A program made the translations under genes and the position numbers. DNA of 64,000 nucleotides from Thermoleophilaceae bacterium (lineage in GTDB: Bacteria; Actinomycetota; Thermoleophilia; Solirubrobacterales; Thermoleophilaceae): contig DASUWY010000068.1 in the NCBI GenBank assembly GCA_036378175.1, positions 1 to 64,000 of the forward strand, written 5' to 3'. Under the pieces are notes generated by a model. It did not search any database. It saw nothing but the letters and a program-made list of their open reading frames with translations, and had not been told where the DNA came from. Every line of letters begins with the position of its first letter. The stretch's first letter is position 1. Below, piece by piece: positions 43,703 to 51,173 of the stretch.

Positions 43703-45742
43703 ATGGCCGAGCGGAGATCTCGCCCGATCGCCCGCATCATCGTGGTGTGGGTGGCCAGCGCCGCCACCCTTCTCGTGCTCAGCGCGCTGCTCTCCAGCGT
43801 GCAGGTGAAGAACGTGGCCGCCGCCTTCGGCGTGGCGGCGCTGATCGGTGTGGTGAACGCAGTGATCTGGCCACTCGTGATCAGGCTGGCGCTGCCGCTC
43901 ACGGTCCTTACGCTCGGCATCGGGGCGATCCTCCTCAACGGCGCGATGATCGCCCTGGTGGACGCGCTGGCCCCCGGAATCGAAACCTCCGGGCTCGGCG
44001 CCGACATCGTGATCGCGCTCAGCATCACGATCGTCACCACCGCAGTCACGTCGCTGCTGGCCATCGACGACGACGCCGTCTGGTACCGCAACGTCATCAA
44101 GCGGCAGGCGAAGCGGATCGGCAAGCCGGAGCCCACGAACGTGCCCGGCCTCTTCTTCCTCGAGATCGACGGCCTCGCCCACGACGTGCTGATGCGCGCG
44201 ATGCGCGACGGCAACGCGCCGAACATGGCGCGCTGGGTGCGCGACGGAACACACGCGATGGTCCGCTGGGAGACGGATTGGTCATCCCAGACCGGCGCGT
44301 GCCAGGCGGGACTCCTGCACGGCGACAACTTCGACATGCCCGCCTTCCGCTGGTGGGAGAAGGACCGCGACGCCCCGATCGTGACGAACCATCCGCGTGA
44401 CGCGATGGAGATCGAGCGCCGGCATTCGAATGGCCGCGGCCTGCTATTCGACGGCGGGGCCAGCCGGGCCAACATCGTCTCCGGAGATGCGCCGCACAGC
44501 CTGCTCACGATGAGCACCGTGCTCCGGCGCGACCGCCCGGGCCGCATCGGGCAGGACTACTTCGCCTACTTCGCGAGCCCGTACAACGTGCTGCGCACGC
44601 TCGCCCTGGTCACCCGCGAGGTGGTGAGCGAGCTGTGGAGCGCGGCGCAGCAGCGGCGGCTGGACGTGCAGCCTCGCGTCCACCGCGGCTTCGTCTACTC
44701 GCTCATGCGCGCGTGGGCCACGATCATCCAGCGCGACCTGCAGGTGGAGGCGGTCATCGCCGACCTGTACGCCGGCATGCCCGTTGCGTACACCACGTTC
44801 CTCGCCTATGACGAGGTGGCGCACCATTCCGGGATCGAGCGTCCCGAGACGCTGGCCACCCTGCGGCAGGTGGACCGCCAGATCGGCCGCATCGTGGCGG
44901 CCGCGCGCCACGCGCCGCGCCCCTACAAGTTCGTCGTCCTCGCCGACCACGGGCAGTCGCAGGGAACAACCTTCAAGGACCGCTACGGGATCACCCTGGA
45001 GGAGCTGGCCAGCGAGAACGCGCGGGCGCAGGCCCACAAGACCGACTCGCCCGACGAGGCCGTGGCGTTCCTCGGCGCCTCGGTGGCGGAGGCAGCGTCG
45101 GGCGACTCGGTGATGTCGAAGGGCCTGCGCGTGGCCACCCGAGGCCGTGCGGCCGAGACGGCGGAGGAGCCCGAGGAGGGCCCGCCGCCGATCTCCGTGA
45201 TGGCGTCCGGCTGCCTCGGGCTCATCTCGTTCCCGCGTGAGCCTGGGCGGCTCACCCTGGAGCGCATCGAGGCGCTCCATCCGGGACTCGTCCCGGCCCT
45301 CGTGATGCATCCGGGCGTGGGCTTCGTGCTCGTGCGCTCCGACGAGCAAGGCGCCCTCGCGATCGGGGCTTCCGGCATCCACCACCTCGACACGGGCGAG
45401 GTGGAGGGCGAGGACCCGCTCGCTCCCTTCGGGCCCAACGCCGCACGCCACGTGAGCCGCACGGACAGCTTTCCCCACTGCCCCGACATCATGGTCAACA
45501 GCACCTACTGGGAGGACATGGACGAGGTTGCCGCCTTCGAGGAGCTCGTGGGGTCGCACGGCGGGATGGGCGGCACGCAATCGTTCCCGTTCCTGCTTCA
45601 CCCGGTGGAGCTGAAGGCGCCGGAGGAGCCGATGGTCGGACCTGAGGAGGTGCACCGTCTCTTCCGAAGCTGGCTCGTGGAGCTGGGGCACGAGCGCTAC
45701 CGGGACGCTCCGATGACTTCCGCCGTGAGCCCCGGTCTATAG
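43703..45742 (+). CDS. Phage-holin-like membrane domain fused to alkaline-phosphatase-superfamily domain
   Basis: 679 residues from ATG 43703. The first ~120 residues contain four spans of the YvlD/phage-holin-family 4 type (AALIGVVNAVIWPLVIRLALPLTVLTLG in two pieces, LLNGAMIALVDALAP). The rest is a phosphodiesterase/nucleotide-pyrophosphatase-like domain: FFLEIDGLAHDVL with the first metal aspartate, AYDEVAHHSG, and VVLADHGQSQG. The usual nucleophile Thr/Ser lies near WSSQTGACQAG. The active site probably acts on a lipid or surface phosphoester near the membrane. Confidence 0.85.
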   Translation: MAERRSRPIARIIVVWVASAATLLVLSALLSSVQVKNVAAAFGVAALIGVVNAVIWPLVIRLALPLTVLTLGIGAILLNGAMIALVDALAPGIETSGLGADIVIALSITIVTTAVTSLLAIDDDAVWYRNVIKRQAKRIGKPEPTNVPGLFFLEIDGLAHDVLMRAMRDGNAPNMARWVRDGTHAMVRWETDWSSQTGACQAGLLHGDNFDMPAFRWWEKDRDAPIVTNHPRDAMEIERRHSNGRGLLFDGGASRANIVSGDAPHSLLTMSTVLRRDRPGRIGQDYFAYFASPYNVLRTLALVTREVVSELWSAAQQRRLDVQPRVHRGFVYSLMRAWATIIQRDLQVEAVIADLYAGMPVAYTTFLAYDEVAHHSGIERPETLATLRQVDRQIGRIVAAARHAPRPYKFVVLADHGQSQGTTFKDRYGITLEELASENARAQAHKTDSPDEAVAFLGASVAEAASGDSVMSKGLRVATRGRAAETAEEPEEGPPPISVMASGCLGLISFPREPGRLTLERIEALHPGLVPALVMHPGVGFVLVRSDEQGALAIGASGIHHLDTGEVEGEDPLAPFGPNAARHVSRTDSFPHCPDIMVNSTYWEDMDEVAAFEELVGSHGGMGGTQSFPFLLHPVELKAPEEPMVGPEEVHRLFRSWLVELGHERYRDAPMTSAVSPGL

Positions 45743-45746
45743 GGGC

Positions 45747-46301
45747 ATGGCAAAACTAGTGATTTCCCAATTCATGACGATCGACGGCGTGGTTGAGGAC
45801 CCGGGTGGCGCGGAGGACTTCGAGCGCGGTGGTTGGGCGTTCCAGTTCGACCGCGGACCCGAGGGCGACAAGTTCAAGCTCGACGAGGTGATGGGCGCGG
45901 ACGCGCTGCTCCTCGGCCGCACCACATACGAGGGCTTCGCGGCAGCGTGGCCGTCGCGCGAGGGCGACTTCGCAGACAAGTTCAACGGCATGCCGAAGTA
46001 CGTGGTGTCGAGCACACTCAGCGAGCCCGAGTGGAACAACTCCCACGTGATCTCGGTGGACGACGTGGCGCGGATCAAGGATGAGGGAGAGGGCCACATC
46101 CTCGTGAACGGCAGCGTTCAGCTCTGCCGGGCGCTGGGCGAACTCGGTCTAGTGGACGAGTACCGCCTGATGATCTTCCCGGTGATCCTCGGAGGCGGCA
46201 AGAAGCTGTTCGACGGCACGGCGGCGTCACAGCCGCTGCGCCTCACGAGCTCGATGCCCGCGGGCGAAACGCTGATAGCGATCTACGAACCGGCGTCCTA
46301 G
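45747..46301 (+). CDS. Dihydrofolate-reductase-fold protein (RibD C-terminal family)
   Basis: 184 residues. ISQFMTIDGVVEDPGG at the start, ALLLGRTTYEGFAAAWP, HILVNGSVQLCRAL and FPVILGGGKKLF follow the RibD_C/YyaP order for NADPH-dependent reductases. There is no deaminase domain. It begins 4 bp after the phosphatase fusion gene and may share its transcript. The stop shares a CTAG with the convergent hydrolase gene. Confidence 0.88.
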   Translation: MAKLVISQFMTIDGVVEDPGGAEDFERGGWAFQFDRGPEGDKFKLDEVMGADALLLGRTTYEGFAAAWPSREGDFADKFNGMPKYVVSSTLSEPEWNNSHVISVDDVARIKDEGEGHILVNGSVQLCRALGELGLVDEYRLMIFPVILGGGKKLFDGTAASQPLRLTSSMPAGETLIAIYEPAS

Positions 46302-47680
46302 CCGATCCCGCGCAGGAACACCACCAGCTTCTTCAGGAAGAGGTTGCGCTTGGGACTCGCGCCGGCGGGATCGTTGTGCGCATAGGTGGACGCGCGGTCG
46401 AGCAGCGTGAGGTTGCGTCGCGGGATGTGTGACTGCTTCGCGAGCGCCTTCGTGGCTGCGGGCACGCGCGCTCCGCCCAGCGCCGCGCCGAACGCGTAGA
46501 TCTTCAGGTTGCGCGGCAGCCTGTGGCCCATCGTCGCGTGCACGCCGAGCACCTTCTGCGCCGGGTTCGCGTTGCCGTTGGCCACCGCGCCCGCGTCGAT
46601 CGTCAGCCGCAGCGGGTGGTACCAGGCGGTGCCGTCCAGGCCCTTCAGCCCGGTGCCCGAGAACATCTGGGCGAAGCGCTTGATCGGCGTGAGCGCGCCC
46701 TTGCCGTTCCAGCCGCGCGGGTTGCCGCTCGAGGCGAGCTGACCGAGGTGGGCCTGGGCGGCGGCAAGCGCGGGCGGCGAGGTCTTCACGTCGAGCGCGT
46801 AGCCGAACTGCGCGAGGTTCGTCACCGGCACGGGCGGCTTGAGGTTGGACGGCAGCAGCGGGAACGCCTGGCCCAGCGACGGGCCATTCGGGTCGATCAG
46901 CGCGCCCGTGGAGCCCGTGGCCTGGAACAGCCCGGCGAACGGCGCGGTGATGCCGCCGAACGCGAGCCACGGAGATCCGCTCTGAAGATTCTGCAGCGAC
47001 TGCTGCGCTTGCGCGGCCGTCACCGGCGTGGTGTTCGACCCGCCGTCGTCGTACACGAGGCCGGAAAGCCCCTTCGCACCGGCCTTGCCGCCGAAGTTCC
47101 AGGTGGCGTACGCCGTCACGATCGTGCCGCCCAGCGAGTGCCCGCCCACAACCACGTGGCCGCCCAGCCGCTCGGCGCGCAGCACCACCTTCCGCAGGTC
47201 GCGGATCTCAGTGTTCATCCCCCATTGCTTCGCGTACTGCACGCTCGTATCCGGGATGAACTTGAAGTGCGTCTTCACGTTCGGGTTGGTGAGCCAGCCG
47301 AGGTAGTAGTCGAAGAGCTGCTGCCCCGTGGCCTTGCCCCGCTTGGCCTTGTCGAGCATCGACTGGTCCTCGAGCAGGTTCTCTCGCCGCTCGACCGCCC
47401 ACACCTGCCAGCCCTTCGCGCGCGCGACGATGTCCTTGGCGAGCGGCTCGAAGTACGCCGCGCTCGCCGAGGTGCCGGGGCTGAGCACGAGGACGTTCTT
47501 CGCCTTGGGCGAGCCCGTCTTGAGAATGCCCACTCGGTTGTACTTCGCGGGCGTGCCGGGCGAGTGGAACCCGCCGATGCGCTCAAACCGCACCTTGACC
47601 TTCGCGGCGCCGGCCGCGGGCACGGCCGCAAGGCAGGCCGTCACGGCGATCAGCAGGGTCACGGCGCGCTTCGAGTCCAT
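46298..47680 (-). CDS. Secreted alpha/beta-hydrolase
   Basis: 460 residues. A signal peptide (residues 1-25, cut near AAGA-A) is followed by an alpha/beta-hydrolase core: VLVLSPGTSASAAYF (oxyanion strand), GGHSLGGTIV (nucleophile elbow, Ser182) and a late LTLLDRASTYAHNDP with a possible catalytic histidine. A long insertion carries PLLPSNLKPPVPVTNL. Probably an extracellular esterase or lipase; substrate unknown. The ribosome site GGAGGAG is strong. Confidence 0.8.
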   Translation of the reverse strand: MDSKRAVTLLIAVTACLAAVPAAGAAKVKVRFERIGGFHSPGTPAKYNRVGILKTGSPKAKNVLVLSPGTSASAAYFEPLAKDIVARAKGWQVWAVERRENLLEDQSMLDKAKRGKATGQQLFDYYLGWLTNPNVKTHFKFIPDTSVQYAKQWGMNTEIRDLRKVVLRAERLGGHVVVGGHSLGGTIVTAYATWNFGGKAGAKGLSGLVYDDGGSNTTPVTAAQAQQSLQNLQSGSPWLAFGGITAPFAGLFQATGSTGALIDPNGPSLGQAFPLLPSNLKPPVPVTNLAQFGYALDVKTSPPALAAAQAHLGQLASSGNPRGWNGKGALTPIKRFAQMFSGTGLKGLDGTAWYHPLRLTIDAGAVANGNANPAQKVLGVHATMGHRLPRNLKIYAFGAALGGARVPAATKALAKQSHIPRRNLTLLDRASTYAHNDPAGASPKRNLFLKKLVVFLRGIG

Positions 47681-47733
47681 TCGCTCTCCTCCTCCTAAGC
47701 AGGGCCAGGGCGGTCCATTATCTTCGGAGGGTA

Positions 47734-49197
47734 ATGGTCCGTTCGCGCGTCGCCCAGGCTCCCGGAGGCGCGGTCCTCGTGATCGCGTGCCTCGCGCAGT
47801 TCATGGTCGTGCTCGACATCTCGATCGTGAACGTCGCGCTGCCGGCCATGCGCCGCGCGCTCGACCTCACGCCCGCGGGGCAGCAGTGGATCGTCAACGC
47901 GTACACGCTCGTGTTCGGAGGCTGCCTTCTGTTCGGCGGGCGAGCGGCGGACATCTACGGGCGCCGCCGCGCGTTCCTCACAGGGCTCGCGGTGTTCAGC
48001 GTGTCGAGCTTCGCAGGCGGTCTGGCGCAGAGCGGCGGCATGCTCGTGGCCTCGCGCGCCGTGCAGGGACTGGGCGCGGCCGTGCTCGCACCGGCCACGC
48101 TCAGCCTCATCACCACCACCTATGTCGAGCCCGCGGCGCGAACGCGGGCGCTCACGGCGTGGGGAGCCGTGGCCGCGACCGGCGGCGCCTTCGGAGCGGT
48201 GGCGGGCGGGCTGATCACGGATGTGCTCGGTTGGCGCTGGGTGCTGTTCGTGAACGTGCCGATCGGCGCCGCGCTGTTCCTCGCGTCGCTCGGCACGCTC
48301 GAGGAGCTACGGCGCGAAGGCCCGCGTCGCACGCTCGACATCCCCGGCACAGTGACGGTCACCGGCGGCCTTGCGCTGTTCATCTACGCGATGGTCACCA
48401 CGGACACGCATGCGTGGGGATCGCTCCACACGATCGGGCTGCTCGCGCTCTCGCTCGTCATCCTCGCCGGCTTCGTGGCGATCGAGCTGAGGGCCGCGGA
48501 CCCGATGGTGCCCCTCGCCATCTTCCGCAACCGCGCGCTCTCCGGCGCGAACGCGATCGGGTTCCTGCTCGGCGGGCTCATCGCCGGCCAGATCTTCTTC
48601 ATGTCGCTCTACCTGCAGCAGGTGAACGGCTACTCGCCGCTGCACGCGGGGGTGCTGCTGCTGATCCCCACCGCCGGCGCGTTCGTCTCCTCGATGATCT
48701 CCGGCCGCCTCACGGGACGCCTCGGCCCGCGGACGATTCTGATCTGCGGTCCGCTGATCGGCGCGGCCGGCAGCCTCTGGCTCGCGCAGCTCGACACGCG
48801 CCTCACCGCGATGAGCTTCGTGGTGCCGGCACTCGTCACGGTGCTCGGGTGCGCGTCCTGTTTCGTCCCCATGACCATGAGCGCCACCACCGGCGTGGAG
48901 ATGCGCGACGCCGGTCTCGCCTCCGGGCTGATCAACAGCTCACGCCAGATCGGGGCGGCCGTTGGGCTGGCGGCTCTCGTCACCGTGGCCACCAGCCATA
49001 CCGCCGGGTTGCTGCGCGCGGGCGGCCACTCGGTGCCCAGCGCGCTCACCGCGGGCTACGACCGTGGCTTTCTCATCACCGCCTTCATGGCCGCAGCGAT
49101 GGCCATCGTGGCCGCCGTGGTGCTGCCGCGCATCCCGCCGCGGCGCGAGGCGCCGGTGGAAGAGCCGGAGGCGGCGATGGCGCTCGAAACCGCCTGA
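47734..49197 (+). CDS. MFS exporter, DHA2/EmrB-like
   Basis: 487 residues, about fourteen spans. QFMVVLDISIVNVALPAM is the DHA2 helix-1 motif, GGRAADIYGRRRAF motif A, and GGAFGAVAGGLITDVLGWRWVLFVNVPIG the extended helix-5/6 motif (seen in pieces). It should expel drugs or dyes by proton antiport. It is divergent from the secreted hydrolase across 53 bp and convergent with the SufR-like regulator, 3 bp apart. Confidence 0.88.
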   Translation: MVRSRVAQAPGGAVLVIACLAQFMVVLDISIVNVALPAMRRALDLTPAGQQWIVNAYTLVFGGCLLFGGRAADIYGRRRAFLTGLAVFSVSSFAGGLAQSGGMLVASRAVQGLGAAVLAPATLSLITTTYVEPAARTRALTAWGAVAATGGAFGAVAGGLITDVLGWRWVLFVNVPIGAALFLASLGTLEELRREGPRRTLDIPGTVTVTGGLALFIYAMVTTDTHAWGSLHTIGLLALSLVILAGFVAIELRAADPMVPLAIFRNRALSGANAIGFLLGGLIAGQIFFMSLYLQQVNGYSPLHAGVLLLIPTAGAFVSSMISGRLTGRLGPRTILICGPLIGAAGSLWLAQLDTRLTAMSFVVPALVTVLGCASCFVPMTMSATTGVEMRDAGLASGLINSSRQIGAAVGLAALVTVATSHTAGLLRAGGHSVPSALTAGYDRGFLITAFMAAAMAIVAAVVLPRIPPRREAPVEEPEAAMALETA

Positions 49198-49200
49198 GCG

Positions 49201-49848
49201 CTACTTCGGCACCGCGAGCTTCGCGCTGCAGCGCCGGCGTTCGGCGTCGTGGTCGAAGCCGGTGGCGGTGCGCTTCGAGCCCGCCGCCGCCAGGGCGCCC
49301 TGGATCACGCCCTCGGCAAGCATGCACATGATCTCGGGCTGGTCCGGCGCCACCGTCGAGCAGGGGCAGCGGCGAAGCTGGAGCCTGCCGCCACTCACGC
49401 TCGCCTCGAAGCCGAGGCGGCCGAGCACGCGCGGCAGCTCGTCCTCCATGTCGTAGCTCCCCGGCCGGCCCACCAGGTAGCGGCCCCACTCCTCGCCCAC
49501 GGCGCGCAGCCGATCGGCGTCGAGCCCCACCCGTCCGAGCGCCGCGGCGAGCAGCTCCGCGATGCCGAGGAAGTCCGTGCCCGCGCCCCGCCAGCCGGGC
49601 GAGAGCTTGTAGTCGATCCCGGGGCGCCCGCGACGGCTCGGCAGCACGCGCCGCTCCGCGACCAGGAGGCCGGCCTCCTCCATCTCGAGCACGTGCGGCC
49701 GCAGCGTGTTCGCGTGCACGCCGGCGGCCTCCGCCAGGTCGTTCAGGGAGCCGCGTTCGTTCTGCTCTAGGAAGCGCACCACGCGCAGTCTCACCGGATC
49801 GGCGATCAGCTCGAGGTAGTCGCTCCTTTTATCGCCAGGTACAGCCAT
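49201..49848 (-). CDS. Winged-helix regulator with SufR-like cysteine cluster
   Basis: 215 residues. An ArsR-like winged helix (residues 8-75; LRVVRFLEQNERGSLNDLAEAAG) leads to a regulatory domain with cysteines at 161, 163, 175 and 207 (RRCPCSTVAPDQPEIMCMLAEG, then RRRCSAK). This spacing resembles SufR-type repressors that bind an Fe-S cluster. It lies 57 bp downstream of ccmH in the same direction, so a redox- or heme/iron-linked role in cytochrome maturation is plausible. No good ribosome site precedes ATG 49848. Confidence 0.8.
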   Translation of the reverse strand: MAVPGDKRSDYLELIADPVRLRVVRFLEQNERGSLNDLAEAAGVHANTLRPHVLEMEEAGLLVAERRVLPSRRGRPGIDYKLSPGWRGAGTDFLGIAELLAAALGRVGLDADRLRAVGEEWGRYLVGRPGSYDMEDELPRVLGRLGFEASVSGGRLQLRRCPCSTVAPDQPEIMCMLAEGVIQGALAAAGSKRTATGFDHDAERRRCSAKLAVPK

Positions 49849-49905
49849 TTGAGTACACGGAACCGAATAGAGATCAAGACAACCATAGTCATTGGCCGCG
49901 ACGAT

Positions 49906-50361
49906 TCAGCGTTCCCAGCGCGCCATCTCCGCCTCGAGGCGGCGCGCATCGGCGCGACCCAGCGCCGGGGCGGCGGGCTCGCGGTCGCGCCCGTGCGAGC
50001 TCCACCAGCGGACTGCCACAAACGCGAGGGCGGCACCGAAGAGCAGCGCCAGCACTGGCACGATGTACGCCGCGGCGTTGAAGCCGCTGTCCTTCGGCAG
50101 CGCGAGCACGCGCGGGCCGTACTGCGCCACCAGCGCCGTCTTGATCTGCTGAGGGGACTCGCACCTGTCGATCAGGCCGTTGATGAAGTCGCGCTCGCGC
50201 GAAGCCTGCGGCGAGTCGGCAAGGCTGAGCGGCACGCCGCACACGAGGCACATCACCTGGCTCTCGATGTCCGGCAGGCTTGCTTTGGGACAGGCGGCAG
50301 AGGCAGAGGCAGCGGGCAGGGCGGCGAGGATGACCAGCAGCGCCAGCGCGACCCGTCTCAT
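49906..50361 (-). CDS. ccmH: Cytochrome c maturation protein CcmH
   Basis: 151 residues from ATG 50361 (ATGA overlap with the thioredoxin gene). A signal sequence is followed by the redox motif MCLVCGVPLSLADSP (Cys38, Cys41), the CcmH/CycL signature, although the usual RCxxCQNQ is changed. DFINGLIDRCESPQQIKTALVAQYG continues the family pattern. A C-terminal span (residues 95-117) anchors it. It reduces apocytochrome cysteines for heme attachment at the outer face of the membrane. Confidence 0.92.
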   Translation of the reverse strand: MRRVALALLVILAALPAASASAACPKASLPDIESQVMCLVCGVPLSLADSPQASRERDFINGLIDRCESPQQIKTALVAQYGPRVLALPKDSGFNAAAYIVPVLALLFGAALAFVAVRWWSSHGRDREPAAPALGRADARRLEAEMARWER

Positions 50362-50891
50362 GCCTTCTCCCTCAACAGCGGCAGTACGGAGCGCGTCATG
50401 AACGCGTCGTCCACCGTGCCGCGGCGCACCGCGGCGATGCGGCCGCGGCGGTCGATCACGAAGGTCTCGGGATAGCCGGTGATGCCGAAGCGCTGCTGCG
50501 AGTGGCCGTCGCCGTCGCGCAGCATCGGGTAGGTGAGGCCATAGCGGCGCATGAACGCCCGCGCGTCGGAGGTCACGTCGAGAGCGTCCACGCCGACCAC
50601 CGTTCCGCCACGGGGCGCGATCCTCTTCTGCCAGCGCTCGAGCAGCGGGCTCTCGTCGCGACAAGGCGGGCACCACGACGCCCAGTAGTTGAGCACCACC
50701 ACCTTCCCGCGCCACGCACGCAGGGCCACCGGCGCAGTGCCGCCGAGGCGCGGCAGGCTGAGGTCGGGAGCGGCGGGCCGCCTGCCCGCCGCCAGGGCGT
50801 CGTCGATCCCGCGCTTGGGCTGGTTCACGAACACGCCGTACGCGAGCAGAGCCAGGAGGGCGGCGGCCACCGCGAGTGCGGCGATCCTCAC
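50358..50891 (-). CDS. TlpA/ResA/DsbE-like thioredoxin (CcmG role)
   Basis: 177 residues from GTG 50891 (GTGA overlap). One N-terminal membrane anchor (residues 4-22) precedes a thioredoxin fold with WASWCPPC (Cys74, Cys77) and ITGYPETFVIDRRG carrying the cis-proline. Such proteins keep CcmH and apocytochrome reduced. Position between the ccmI-like gene and ccmH supports the CcmG role. Confidence 0.92.
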   Translation of the reverse strand: MRIAALAVAAALLALLAYGVFVNQPKRGIDDALAAGRRPAAPDLSLPRLGGTAPVALRAWRGKVVVLNYWASWCPPCRDESPLLERWQKRIAPRGGTVVGVDALDVTSDARAFMRRYGLTYPMLRDGDGHSQQRFGITGYPETFVIDRRGRIAAVRRGTVDDAFMTRSVLPLLREKA

Positions 50892-51172
50892 GCCGCCGCC
50901 CCCTTCCCCCTCACGGCGTCGAGCCGGCGCAGCAGGTCGATCGCCTCCGCTCGCAGTGCCGTGTCCACCGCGCGGTAGTCCTCGCGCGAGAGCTTGCCGG
51001 TACGGAAGTCCAGCTCGGCGTCGCGAATCTCGCGGAACTTCGCGTCGCGCGCCGCCTCGAGGGCCGCCTCCTCCGGATCCTGCCCACGGCCCGCACGCCG
51101 CTTCGAGTACAGCGGAGACACCATCAGCGCCATCGCGCCGCACATCACGAGCATCACGAGGAAGAGTTGCAC
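50888..51172 (-). CDS. CcmI N-terminal-like small membrane protein
   Basis: 94 residues from GTG 51172, one base after the ccmF stop. One span (residues 2-18) is followed by a charged helical part. REIRDAELDFRTGKLSREDYRAVD resembles the segment after the first helices of CcmI, but the TPR region of full CcmI is missing. Probably an assembly or scaffolding piece of the heme lyase complex; identity rests mainly on context. Confidence 0.65.
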   Translation of the reverse strand: MQLFLVMLVMCGAMALMVSPLYSKRRAGRGQDPEEAALEAARDAKFREIRDAELDFRTGKLSREDYRAVDTALRAEAIDLLRRLDAVRGKGAAA

Positions 51173-51173
51173 C

